From: Saccoglossus kowalevskii
Lineage: Eukaryota; Hemichordata; Enteropneusta; Harrimaniidae
NCBI RefSeq assembly: GCF_000003605.2
Contig: NW_003131863.1
Coordinates: 365,030 to 429,029 of the forward strand
DNA: 64,000 nt
Reading direction: 5' to 3'
A program made the translations under genes and the position numbers. The notes below the pieces were generated by a model. The model was not told where the DNA came from. It did no database searches and worked only from the letters and a program-made list of their open reading frames with translations. Below are positions 1 through 11,115 of this stretch, piece by piece; the stretch's first letter is position 1; each line of letters starts with the position of its first letter.

Positions 1-3000
1 CACATTTGTGAAATTTTCTGATAATTGTGTCATATATGTTAATTATGTGACCTATAAACATCCTGTTTGTAACATGGTTACTCGAGCAAAGCACCATACA
101 AAAACAGACAAATTTGTACGTCAAACAAAACACATAATAATTTGCAGTTTTACAGAAAGCATAACAGACTAGTTTGAACCTTCCTGACCACCTGTAAAAA
201 GGAAGGTGGAAAGAATGTATTTGTTCATACACCTTGATGAGCTCAGATTTATTTATGATTGCGTGTGCTAATAAACAACATACAACATAACATCCACAGC
301 GATAATGCTTTACAATGTTTCACGCAAAATCAATAAAAATAAATATCAATGAATAAGCCAATTATAAGCTTACAAATTTACTAATGAAATGTACATTACA
401 ATGAGAAATTGTAATGAAAAGATGCTCACTTAATATATTTCATTCTCTTCTATGCCACAGAAGGCATAACATAATAACGTTAATGACTTTTCGTGACAAA
501 GATATATGCAAAGCTGATATCGGAAGTATCATTTGATATAGTTATCCTATGTTTATTTTCCCCTTTCACTGGTCTTGTTTATCCCCTCCCCTTCTCTCCC
601 TGCCTTTTTAAGAGAACTAAATAACGTGCACTATAACGTGTATTGTTATCAAACCCTTTTGCATGTATGAAAATGTATTCATATTTTCTATGTTTATTCA
701 TGAATATTCTTAGTGAAATTTTAAATTCAGGACTTATCAATGTTTTTTTAGAGTTTATTGAGAACAGCTATCTATGTGATTTAAGTTGATTGGAGTCTTT
801 CATGGAACTTTCACGTTATACAGTCACACTCATGCGAAATGTGAAGGAAATGGGATCAGTACAGTGGATATAAATATTTTTATTATAAGATCTGAACATG
901 AATAATTGTAATTATTAATTTTGATGATATGAGAAATCGATCAATCTAAATTGAGGTGTATCGTATTGTTTGTAATGTAATCTCAAGATGGCATATGAAA
1001 CAAATAATTTGATTTTCAGTTACTTCCTTTTGACTAATTATGAAAAACTGAAGCAAGTTGCTTTTCTGAAAATTTATGCTGTTCCCCTGTTTACTTTCAC
1101 AGAGAGCAGCACACAATGCCTCAATTTACCTGTTCAACTCCTGTACTGACATCTTAACTACAACTACAGAACACGCAGTCTTAAGCGAGGCGTGGATAGT
1201 AGACAGTATGTCTGGCTTCGGTTCACAAACTGCATGCAAGAAAAACGAGAACGAAATTGTCGTCATTTCATTATAATATGAAATTAATATTGAAATAACA
1301 TTTTTATTACTTTAATGAATTAATTACTCTTGTATGAAGGTCATGGGAATACATCTTCTGTTTCTAACAATTCATTCTGTTTGTTTTAATCCGCGTCTCA
1401 CAGGATTAATATATGAATAATATATGAGTAAACTCGGTCAGCTCGCCATCCTTAGATTCATCATTATGGATGCCACGACCATGAAAATGTATTCATTGTA
1501 AGACATTTGCAGAAAACATCATATTTCATATGGGGAACACGTGCAGTTATTCCTAAGCTATATAGTCAGCATGTGATGTTCCCAGGATGTCGTCGAGATA
1601 TCTTTTTTTAAATTAGAAAGTATCATACTGAGTTAATATAGATGATACCTGAAAATAGAATAATGCATGCTGGGAATGCGAGAGTATCCGTGTCTCCTAG
1701 CAACAGTTGTCAGCATATACTAATTTGTCGTTATTGCCATTATTACTTACTCGTATTAGCTGCGTGCATGCGATAGGAACGCCTTTGATCTGGATAAGGT
1801 TACTCGACCCTTTTTCTCTCATAGTGCAAAAGAGGTCTTCTGTCTTTATGTATGTTGTTATAACATTATTACATTTGAGATTGTTTAATTCTGCATTTAC
1901 GATAAATTGATGATTTCCCTTTATGAAATACACAATGAGATGACGCAACATGACATGTTGAACATGAAGTAATGTCGCAACTTTATTTAGAACTTGATGA
2001 ACTAACAACGAAATGTTATCCAATTCGATGTATGCGCAGTATTGGCTCATATTGGTAAATATGCTCTTCTGGGGACTAACTTGATTATGAGGGATTGAGG
2101 GCTCCTGTATGTGCACTGCCGAATTGTTTCAATTATTGTGCCATTAAGAAACGAACCTTTTATCAAACAGTTAGTGGATACTTTGCATTGTACACCAAGT
2201 CATTATATACGTTGAACCTATAAGTTATTGAATTAAATACTATATTTCCTACTCTTCACCAGTGTTTAAGTTGTGGGTCCGCAATCTCCGGAATTGCACC
2301 AGTGAATCATAGTAAATGTAATTCGACTGACTAGCCAATCGTGTATTGTTTTGAAAGAGCGTATTGTCGCCAGTTTAGATTTAACACTTTGATTTGAATA
2401 AACCCATGACCGAAACTTATTTTGAAGACTCGAATGGGTGTTTGAAACATGCTTTCCAGTCAACTTGTTCCGTTAAATTGTACTGAAATATTGCCCAAAT
2501 AGTGGTTTTAATAATCTTATTTTGTACACAGATCGATATGCGTATCACAAGTGAGAGTGTGATTACAGTCAGCTGGCTTACAAGTCGGAATATACTAAAT
2601 ACGTAGTTACCGTATAGGGGAACATGCAAAAACATAACAGTGAACAAATTTAAATCTAATTAGATATTATTGCAAATTATGTACATAAAAACGCCTTATT
2701 ATCTGTAAAACAAATGTGAATAAACCTTGAACACTTGTTATGTGGAGTTGAAACTGATATCGTCACTGAATTGCAATGCTATTGCTCAATGGCTGTGGGA
2801 TGATTTGGGTTTCAAGAATCCACCAATAAGTGTTGTGGTTATTTGGAATTTGTCGCACAAGAACGAACAAGTGGTTTTATTACTTTTACATCAGCGTTCG
2901 GCTCGGAAGGTTGTTTTTACTTCTCGTGTAAGGGTAATAGCTGTTCATTGTTTTTGCGAGGATTCAGCTTAGTCGTTTCCATATATTACCACTTGTCATG

Positions 3001-3687
3001 CTGCTGACTTGTGCTCACGTGGGATTTGTAGTGACACAGTTTTACTATGATTACAAGCATCACATTAAACAAAACTGTTTGCGTGGCATCCTAATAGAGG
3101 AATCAGGGTTAGTTTAGGTTATTTTATTACATTTCCATGCAAGTAATTACTGTTCGTCTTTAGATATGTATGATACTCGTTAAAGACCTAATCTTGCCGG
3201 AAATGTGTTGCATCATCTATATGCAAATCTGGTTCTTCTAGTCTAAGCTTAAGATCCGAACAAAAAATGCAATTTCTAGATACAACTGACCTCAATAACC
3301 CCCTATTCAATCTCCATAGTATTGTATCGTCAATTAAAGACTAGTCAATACAGGGAGAAAGTTTGTTTAGAGAAGCTAGTTTTTTGCTTTTCACGCATCA
3401 TCATATATCAGCATTTTAAGTACAGGTAGTCGCTTAATAAAAGTGTGTTCATGATTGTAAATGCCAAAAACGTAGTCACCATCTTATAAACTATAAACAA
3501 TACTATTATAACGTGAAGTGTCGAATTAAGGTTCATTCAAATAAATACAAAAATGTGTATTGTACGCGCTGTCATCTACTCATTAATATTTCAATTCTTA
3601 TCACGTGACGTTGAAAGCATCATTCTAATACGTCTCAATAGCCGAATCCGCATCAGCTCAGTTGTTAAAGACCGTGTGTGTCCCTGT
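1..3687. other. Unique AT-rich non-coding DNA
   Basis: No gene is recognised here. Short open frames exist on both strands, the longest on the minus strand at 1697-2116 (139 codons). None shows a recognisable domain, a run of codon-like sequence or clear splice-site context. No tandem repeat or long inverted repeat was noticed before the minisatellite at 3688. Confidence 0.6.
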
Positions 3688-4041
3688 CTGTTGGAATCGG
3701 ACGTGTGTGTCTGTGTCTGTCTGTTGGAATCGGACGTGTGTGTCTGTGTCTGTCTGTTGGAATCGGAGGTGTGCGTGTTTCTGTCTGTTGGAATCGGACG
3801 TGTGTGTCTGTGTCTGTCTGTTGGAATCGGACGTGTGTGTCTGTGTCTGTCTGTTGGAATCGGAGGTGTGCGTGTGTCTGTCTGTTGGAATCGGAGGTGT
3901 GCGTGTTTCTGTCTGTTGGAATCGGACGTGTGTGTCTGTGTCTGTCTGTTGGAATCGGACGTGTGTGTCTGTGTCTGTCTGTTGGAATCGGAGGTGTGCG
4001 TGTTTCTGTTTGTTGCAATCGGAAGCTTGTGCGTGCTTTTA
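3688..4041. repeat. Minisatellite with 33- and 31-bp units in a higher-order pattern
   Basis: Tandem units each begin CTGTTGGAATCGGA. Two unit types occur: a 33-bp type continuing CGTGTGTGTCTGTGT (D) and a 31-bp type continuing GGTGTGCGTG (E). Unit starts are 3688 D, 3721 D, 3754 E, 3785 D, 3818 D, 3851 E, 3882 E, 3913 D, 3946 D, 3979 E, then a decayed unit from 4010. The order DDE-DDE-E-DDE means the 97-bp triplet DDE is itself repeated. All three plus frames and one minus frame stay open because the unit contains no stop codons. The 31-bp units shift the frame, so the 117-170 codon frames here are by-products and not a gene. Confidence 0.93.
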
Positions 4042-4059
4042 TCTGTTAGAATTGACGTT

Positions 4060-5583
4060 TTTTGAGGTGTTGAGGTAGAAGTTGCAACCGAAATATGGCA
4101 ATTTATGATGTTTCGTTGTGTAAAGTATAGAATTTCCAGTATTCGTGTGTGTACCTAGCTAAGTGTCGTATAACATTCTAGTAGTCAAATGTCTCGCATT
4201 AACAAAATTGACAATCACAAAATAAGTGCTTGTTTGGGGATTACGTGTTGGGTTGTAGTTTTACGTAGGTGAGATTTGTTACTTGTAGCATTAATATTGG
4301 AAATTAAATCTTGTTTATCTCAATATATCATCTGTAGCAGACTGGTGCCTAGTGACTTACTAAAGGTAATCTAATCTTTAGAAGTCAGACAAAACTATCT
4401 TCGCCACCTAAGGCTCATTTATTCGTCGAATCACTTTTATACCTTTATACCGAACGCAAGATTACGTGCTTTTGTTGGTTAAGCTATGGTGCGTGTTATA
4501 GGACGGCAACATCTATTGGTTTAAATTTGAAATTGATGCAAGTTGGTGTTACAAGAATGCTGATTGATGGACACAGCTCCTTCGCGCGCCCAATCAAATC
4601 GTTAAATACTTGTTTTTCGTAACACGATCACGCAAGGGTAAGTAAGGTCGACCATGGGTGGTCGGTTTCAGCAAATTCGTCCAAATAGGACGATGGTATA
4701 TTACAAATGATGGCATGATATCCTACATATTCTCTCATAATCTTCCTCATTCATAAGTTAATGTGAAAATGTGCTTTAATGTGTGCAATAAATAAGAAAA
4801 GTATGGATCATGATTGAAACCTACAATGTTATATTTATTAACAAATATAGTATTTGTAATTTTTAAACATACAACTAACATCATAAATATTATGTGAGTC
4901 TGGGTCAGGACTTCGTAAAGCGTCTTATTTGCAATACAAGAACGTGGTTCCACGAAAACCTATTACCGTCATGGGATTAAGAAAAATGACTTTAAAGCCA
5001 TCAATGTTTCTACAATGTTAGGCGATGTGTTGGTAACATGACTAATACAATTGGGGGTAAATTTAATTCGTGGATTTAACTCATTGAATGAATGACAAAT
5101 GCCACCAGACACGAGCGAAACAAAATTATATGTGTGGATATGGTGGGGGTTTGAAGAATTATATGCGGTTTTTTACGCATTTTTACTGATACTTAAAACA
5201 GGAATATTTGATAACTGTAACTCAATCCAATCTTCTCGCCATTCTGTTTTTCTACTATTATAGTTTGTATTGCAATTTGTATATCGTTTATTGAATTGTA
5301 CGTTTTGTATTGTATATTTATCCAATGACCGTAAAAATAGATTTTATATACGATTTTCTAAACAGCACACTATTCAGTCTTATGATCAATTGGGATAGTG
5401 TTCTCACGGGTAATTGAGTGTCTTGGGATATATTGGTCTATAACGTGACACGCTATAGGCTAGGTGACGTGTAGATGTTAGTTCGGATTTTGCCTCAAAC
5501 CTGTATTTGTGTGTATCCGCTTCTTGTCATTAATTTTCATCTGACTTCTGCCTTAATGTCTGCCTGTTCCTGCTATTGGCTGT
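4060..5583. other. Unique non-coding DNA
   Basis: No gene or strong repeat was recognised. At 4590-4645 a CCAAT-like motif, a TTAAATA motif and a donor-like GGGTAAGTAAGG lie close together. No reading frame supports an exon, so I do not call a promoter. Confidence 0.5.
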
Positions 5584-5752
5584 TTAACCTTTTCATCACC
5601 AGTTCCCACTTTTCATCACAAAATAGTCCCATTTATATTCCGCACTTTTCTTCAGAAGATTGAGACAAAAATAGCAATTTTTTTGAGTAAAAACTGACAA
5701 TTGACTCAAATTTTGTCTGTTGGGCGAAAAAGTCTGGTGATGAAAAGGTTAA
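5584..5752. mobile_element. Palindromic MITE with perfect 19-bp ends and TTAA termini
   Basis: The left end TTAACCTTTTCATCACCAG (5584-5602) is the exact reverse complement of 5734-5752. The 169-bp unit therefore has perfect 19-bp terminal inverted repeats, including TTAA at both outer edges. TTAA target duplication is known for piggyBac-type transposases, so a non-autonomous piggyBac-like element is a reasonable inference. The interior is AT-rich and has no open frame. The identical ends suggest a fairly recent insertion. No second copy was noticed in the window. It differs in sequence from the TTAA family at 10351, 49463 and 63435. Confidence 0.85.
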
Positions 5753-6756
5753 TCCCATCTTCTTGTCATAATGTTCATTATCTGGAGGGGGTGTTTAGAC
5801 CAGACCACTCGCCGCATTGTCGGTGTCTTTATATTGCGTCAAAACATTCTCTGCTCAATATACGTCACTAACACATATTCATGTCTATTCACACAACCCT
5901 ACACACTAGCATACGTTTTTACTGGCACCAGCGGAACCAAAATTAATACGGCACTTTGAAAACGAATGTTTATGTCTTAATAAACTGTGACCGATCGTTA
6001 TATATATAATATATATACTGCAAATACATTATTTTCTTGAAGTGAAAATTCCCGTCAAATACTAAGATAAACGACCAGATTATGTACTCCTCTCCATTGT
6101 TATTTCTGTCACTACCAGCCCCCGTGGTACGTGTGATTCCCCAACAAATGTAGTAGCTGAAGGTAAGATGGTTTTTGCAAGTTAGGTCACTGCGTTCAAT
6201 AACTAATTAGATCACAGTTCCGAAACTGATTGGCCAAAAGTTGCGATTTAAAACATAGTTTCACACAATTGATCAGGTCCTGGTAATCAACTATCTAGTG
6301 CGTAGGGCTGTATGTAGGGACATTCCTAGTGCATTTACTACACACTCAACCCTCTGTTTATGTTCGCATTGATCAGCACAGTCTAGTTATTATTTCAGTA
6401 CCAAAACCATCTAGATAGTATTAACAATATCTAGGATTGAGCAACTTAATCGTACTTATCTTTATAAATGGCCTGAGGATCAGAATAAAAATCATCATTG
6501 ATTATACTATTGCAATCCATTATCTCAATCAATATACGTTACTTTTTATAGTTACAGAAGAGCAATGATTGGGTAGCTATATAGTTAAGTACATCTAGAG
6601 GCATGCTGGTCCAAGATACTCGGTAATATATCGATTCAGTCACGTGCATCAATACTCCCCATGTTCTTTTAAGTGTTGATATTTACCAAAGTATGCATAA
6701 TTATTATGTATTTATGTATGTATGTATGCCTTGGGGTTTAACCTTTACAGTCACCT
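5753..6756. other. Unique non-coding DNA with a TATG microsatellite
   Basis: No gene is recognised. An alternating AT palindrome lies at about 5999-6019. A short (TATG)n tract lies at about 6703-6729, just before the foldback at 6757. Confidence 0.55.
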
Positions 6757-6884
6757 ATTGTACTGTATTGTTCAGCTATTGTTGTGTTACTTTGTAAACT
6801 TCCTTTGTGAAATATTAATTTCAGTATGATGTCATTTCTAAGCTGGGCGTGTCAGTTACCACACATTGAACAATACAGTACAAT
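6757..6884. mobile_element. Foldback element with perfect 18-bp inverted ends
   Basis: ATTGTACTGTATTGTTCA at 6757-6774 is repeated as an exact reverse complement at 6867-6884, enclosing 92 bp. An 18-bp perfect match at this distance is unlikely by chance. The size and form suit a MITE-like element. No clear target duplication is visible, and no second copy was seen. It could also be an inverted duplication of non-mobile DNA. Confidence 0.65.
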
Positions 6885-8610
6885 TTCTGTGAACTGTGAA
6901 TATGAATTACAAGACATCTATATATGAATTATGTTGGACGTCTGTAAATATATAATAAGGGAGAAATCTGCGTTGGTCGATTTTACTTGTATGTATACGT
7001 TGTATTCCCATGTTGGTTATCTTATATTATTGTCTATACGTCGTTAGTTCAAAAACTTGAAATGTTAAATTATTAAAATTAATTCCTATTTATGATCATA
7101 GTGATTATTGTGGCATTCCGAATGCATACTTTCCAGTAATAATGTGGACGCCTGTTTAATGTCACGTGTGGATTACAAATCAACTGTTTGTCACACATAA
7201 TCAGTATACCTTACCTAGTATATCCTGTTACGCTTACAGAGTTAAGTATCGGACAAGGTATGAATAATTGAATGCAAGTTCAAATAAAGTATCACACTCA
7301 GTTTTGCACCATGGTTACTGAAACTATTCGCTTATACGATGTAAATGGAAACGTTCGTATAAATCCTTTTAACACTGCTCTTTGCAATACTACTCACTAA
7401 TTGTTTTTCAATTCTATCACCGGGGTGACAGGTGTTTATAAATGCGTATGCTAGAAATACAATATTGTATTGTCCAGTGTGGAATAATGAACCCTTATGT
7501 CTCTGTCAGTTATATTTCAAAGTGGCAAATTGATGGCAGAAATGAATTTGCATATTGATTGTAAATGCTGTCTTGGTTTCAATTTATTTTCTCTTTCATG
7601 AATTTAGAATTAATTGTATTGATGGAGGTATTTCGAGACTGCTTCATCTATAATGTTCATGTATGTTCCGTGCATGCATATTTTCCGGCTCAGAAAACTG
7701 AAATATAAAGATCAGTGCTCCCACTTATCCTAATTACCGCCTGAGTATGATTGATGTATGGCTATACACAAACGTACACGTGTAGCTCGCATGTGCTTTT
7801 AGAGTCTTCGAGTCTGTCAAGTTTCATTTGTGTCTAGCTGGAGAACTATCCTATTGTATCGTTTGTATGTAGTAGTTTCTCCCATCTCTGTGTATAATCG
7901 CAAGTATACTTAAAAAAAATATCTACTGTAATATATTGTGCTATAATATAATTACAGGCGGGAGTATAAACCCGCAGCACACTAGACACGAGACACGAAT
8001 TCGCGACTTGATGAGCAAGTGCAAACCAAATCTCTGAACTCCCAACCTACTAACTACAATCCGATACGTATTATTTTTCCATGAAGTGTCAATATATTGA
8101 TGAGGATGAAAGTGACGTAAATTACTAGGTCAAACTGCAGACAACTAAATCTAAAGAGAATTGTTTTGAACAGTCCAGACTAACTCATCTTTCTCTTTCA
8201 ATGTCCGATTTTACTAGTCATATTTTTTTAGTAAGGTTTGACATCTTCTGACTTTGCTTGTACTGTGTAACGATAATCCACTATGACACCTTCCATGTCT
8301 TTCACGAATGTCAGATATCTCACTGAGTGAGAGAACAATCTGTTAAGACAGTTGCGCATGCGCAGTGATTGTTTGCTAACACACATAAAACGATATGGCA
8401 TTATTCGCTATATACTATACTAACTCTTGCTTCCCATTCAAATACTAGTGATGAAAGGCCATTCCCCAAAATGTATATTTATTTCGAATAATGTATTAGG
8501 GACTACGGCCCCAAAATACCATTGTCAATATGTTATGTTTCCAGTGTTATATAATGTTTTTAAAGTATTTAGTGTATATGTTTATCGATTTCTTAAAAAG
8601 GTTATGGTTA
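6885..8610. other. Unique non-coding DNA
   Basis: No gene is recognised. A weak minus-strand tRNA-like stretch at about 7962-8052 was considered and not accepted. The short palindrome TTGCGCATGCGCA lies near 8351. Nothing else was noticed. Confidence 0.5.
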
Positions 8611-8930
8611 TGTACTGTCTTCGTGCATATTTTTGGTATCCTCGTAATAACCTTGTTATTATACATCTTTTCCTCCCAATGATACATCATGGGAATGCTG
8701 AAATCCAAAAAGTTTAGAACAGAATCAGCAAACTTCTTTGTGTAGAATTCGGTCAAACCCTCGTGGTAGCCATGTTTGTTTTTATAATTAGAATACGTTT
8801 ACGCGCTTAATCATTCCATATTTGGAATTCGCATTTCCCAATATGGTAGGATGAAAAAAAAACGTAATTAAAATACCGCAAATTACGGCAGGTTATAATT
8901 TATGGTGTGACGATGACAGATGTATAATAA
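8611..8930. repeat. Unclassified ~310-bp interspersed repeat, copy 1
   Basis: This aligns over its full length with 18542-18850. Both contain TACTGTCT followed by GTGCATA, CTCGTAATAACCTT, CAGAATCAGC, AACTTCTTTGTGTG, CATGTTTGTTTTTAT, TTTGGAATTCGCATTTCC and GATGACAGATGTATAA. The copies differ by scattered substitutions and small indels. On the minus strand both can be read as ACAAACATGGC followed by a short frame containing TKKFADSVLN. That conserved peptide is only suggestive of coding origin. No terminal inverted repeats are obvious, so the class is unknown. The first ~50 bp recur alone at 9420 and 56545. Confidence 0.8.
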
Positions 8931-9068
8931 TTATATTTATTGAAATATATTGCAACCAGAAGAATCCAATTCTTTTTTTTCAAAAAGATTTCAGAAATGT
9001 TTACCATTATTCACAAGCAGATTTTGTTTCACTAGATATGTGTCGCCTGTAGCATTTGCCTTGACTTT

Positions 9069-9091
9069 ATAATAATAATAATAATAATAAA
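9069..9091. repeat. (AAT)n microsatellite
   Basis: About seven uninterrupted AAT triplets, followed by AT-rich unique sequence. Confidence 0.85.
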
Positions 9092-9289
9092 TAAAGACAG
9101 CTGTAACATAATACTAGTCTGTTATAAACCACAGACATAATTTATTCAAACTAATCTGGTCTACTGCTCAAATAAATCATCTTATACATATGACACCGAA
9201 AACAATATAATTTACCCGTTCGTAAAACGTTGTACGGACGTGTTCAAAAGTGTGACGGACGCTTTCGTATGTCTTTCTTATTCGGACAT

Positions 9290-9395
9290 AACGTTTACGT
9301 TACATTCGAACATTTTCCACTGTTTACGTCAGCTGCAGACGCGCTATCAGCGCGTGGTGGAAATATAATCCTGCAATGAACGCAAACGTTCACAC
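9290..9395. repeat. Imperfect palindromic segment
   Basis: The left arm CGTTTACGTTACATT and the right arm AATGAACGCAAACG are imperfect reverse complements. A second inner pair, TTTTCCACTG and TGGTGGAAAT, flanks the small hairpin GCGC-TATCA-GCGC. This could be a decayed foldback element. No target duplication or second copy was seen. Confidence 0.35.
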
Positions 9396-9419
9396 AGTGA
9401 GAAACGAGTAGGTCGCTGC

Positions 9420-9490
9420 AATCACCATACTGCCTTCGTGTATACTTTCCGGTATCCTCGTTATAATCTCATAATAGTATATGCCCATGG
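9420..9490. repeat. Fragment of the ~310-bp repeat (head only), copy 2
   Basis: TACTGCCTTCGTGTATACTTTCC then GGTATCCTCGTTATAATCTC matches the first ~50 bp of the repeats at 8611 and 18542. The rest of the repeat is absent. The head is therefore either a mobile module or the better preserved end of a truncated copy. Confidence 0.6.
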
Positions 9491-10350
9491 TACATGTGCG
9501 TGTGTAACTTATACAAAACTCCTTAGTAGGTTGGTTAATATTGTCATTTGAACCCAATCTACATGTTGTCTCATTCAACACATTCAGCATTACATTTTTA
9601 ATTTTTTTTTCATTCCTGATATGAAGGAGCACGTTCAGGCATAATGCTGTCTATACACAAATGTCACGTGACAGGGAATTTGCAGTGCGTTTTTAAAATC
9701 AGTATAATGCGATTGCAAGAGAAACAGAGCTGACGTTTACATGATATGTCACCAGTGTTTAGAGAAGTGTACAGAGGATTGTATTCACCGTTCTAGTAAG
9801 TCAACACCTCAAGCTTCTTCAAATCATTTTCTTTTAAATTCAAAGACAGTTCCCCCTGGCATTTTCTTCCTATTCGTCTGTGTAAATTTAGTTTATTTTT
9901 ACCGTGGGGCTTGTCGAAGCAGAAGCTCTTATTCATCATTCACAGACGATACAACGTAAGGCAACTGTAATGTATTGTTGCAACAAATGCAAAGAATTGC
10001 GACGACTGATAAAACATGTTCTAAAAAAATTGTGTGTTGTTTCTATCGTCACATTGTTGTGTAAACGTGTCAACATGACAGGGGTAATGCATTTAGAAGC
10101 ATTGAACTGATAAGGTACAACACACTTTATTTTTTATTTACCCGTGCCCGTTTGTTTTATACACCCATTGCGGTATATACAGAAATTCAACCTGTCACCT
10201 GCATGAATTTTGTCCATATTATTTAATTTTTATATTTAGCCGTATAAACAATGAAGGAAATTATGTCTATTTGATCCAAAATTAACGAAGGAATTATGGA
10301 GAAGTGCATATATTAAATGTGCAGCATGGGGCATTTAACAATAATGATTG
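9491..10350. other. Unique non-coding DNA
   Basis: No gene or repeat was recognised. Overlapping frames of about 70 codons occur at 9741-10110, with no recognisable features. Confidence 0.5.
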
Positions 10351-10515
10351 TTAAAGCCGGGGAGTCGCCACCTGCGCATGCGTCAGATGGCCATACCTTG
10401 TCATTGTTTACAAACAAGCGTCTACCCATGAGCCTTTGCGCATTTAGCGTGTGTTGTTATCATCGCTTGGGACTCAATTCCCGCGCATGCGCATGTGACA
10501 ACCCTCCCGCTTTAA
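10351..10515. mobile_element. TTAA-ended palindromic MITE (family T1), copy 1
   Basis: The element starts TTAAAGCCGGGGAGTCGCCA and ends ACCCTCCCGCTTTAA. The two ends are imperfect inverted repeats over about 35 bp, with shared GCGCATGCG motifs. TTAA lies at both edges. The interior contains TTGTTTACAAAC and GTTATCATCGCTTGGGACTC, which recur in the copies at 49463-49599 (inverted) and 63435-63589 (same orientation). No coding capacity is visible. The TTAA ends suggest piggyBac-type mobilisation, which is an inference. Confidence 0.88.
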
Positions 10516-11040
10516 CAATGAGCAAATACTCATAATTATAATTCTTTCCAATTTTAATATATATGACAGAAATGAATTGTCGTCAGAATATCTCAGGATT
10601 AATTTCACAAATGTTCAATAGGTCTACTGTTGTTCATTACAATCTAAAGTTAGTAAAATACTCGTTATTCTACGTTATTCGTTCACAACTATCGCGCTGT
10701 GTTACATAGAATATACAGTACGTTCACCTCGTTAGCCTTATTGATATACAACATTCGTAGATGCCGCTTTTGACATGCGCGTCTGGTTTTGCAACTTATT
10801 CAACCGAAAGTTATATATTTCTTGTAATATCCTGCATTGTATTTTTTGTAATTAGTTTCATTGAACGAGTCAATCAAAATGTTAAATTCCTCCTTCTGTG
10901 CCATTCATAAGATAATTTCCTAAATTACACAAACAGCAATAAAATGCGCGAGTCAATCATTTCAACTTAATCTGAGTATTTATAGGTTTCGTAATTTCGT
11001 CAATGTTGAAATGTAATTACAGTCATCTACATTACAACGC
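10516..11040. other. Unique non-coding DNA
   Basis: No gene or repeat was recognised. Confidence 0.5.
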
Positions 11041-11115
11041 GACACACAAGATTCGAACTCGAGATCACGAAAAGCGCCTCGTCAATATATGCAAACGTGT
11101 TCGTCACCACGCTAC
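11041..11115 (-). repeat. tRNA-like Pol III sequence, probable SINE head
   Basis: On the minus strand the sequence begins GTAGCGTGGTGACGAACACG, with an A-box-like TAGCGTGGTGA. About 44 nt downstream is a B-box-like AGTTCGAATCT. Order and spacing fit a type 2 Pol III promoter. Stem pairing is too poor for a working tRNA. A tRNA-derived SINE head or a decayed tRNA copy is the likeliest reading. The body and tail of a SINE could not be delimited. Confidence 0.45.

Noticed and set aside
3553-4078. Overlapping long open frames (117-170 codons) rich in Cys, Val and Leu
   Set aside because: They run through the 33/31-bp minisatellite, are open in several frames at once, and change frame with each 31-bp unit. 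This is a property of the repeat.
4063-4090. TTGAGGTAG, resembling the start of let-7
   Set aside because: The match ends after the seed and no hairpin partner is present.
4590-4645. CCAAT-like and TTAAATA motifs followed by a donor-like GGGTAAGTAAGG
   Set aside because: Each motif is common in AT-rich DNA, and no exon or downstream frame supports a transcription unit.
7962-8052. Possible minus-strand tRNA-like sequence similar in layout to 11041-11115
   Set aside because: Both the A-box-like and B-box-like matches are poor, and the two loci do not align convincingly.
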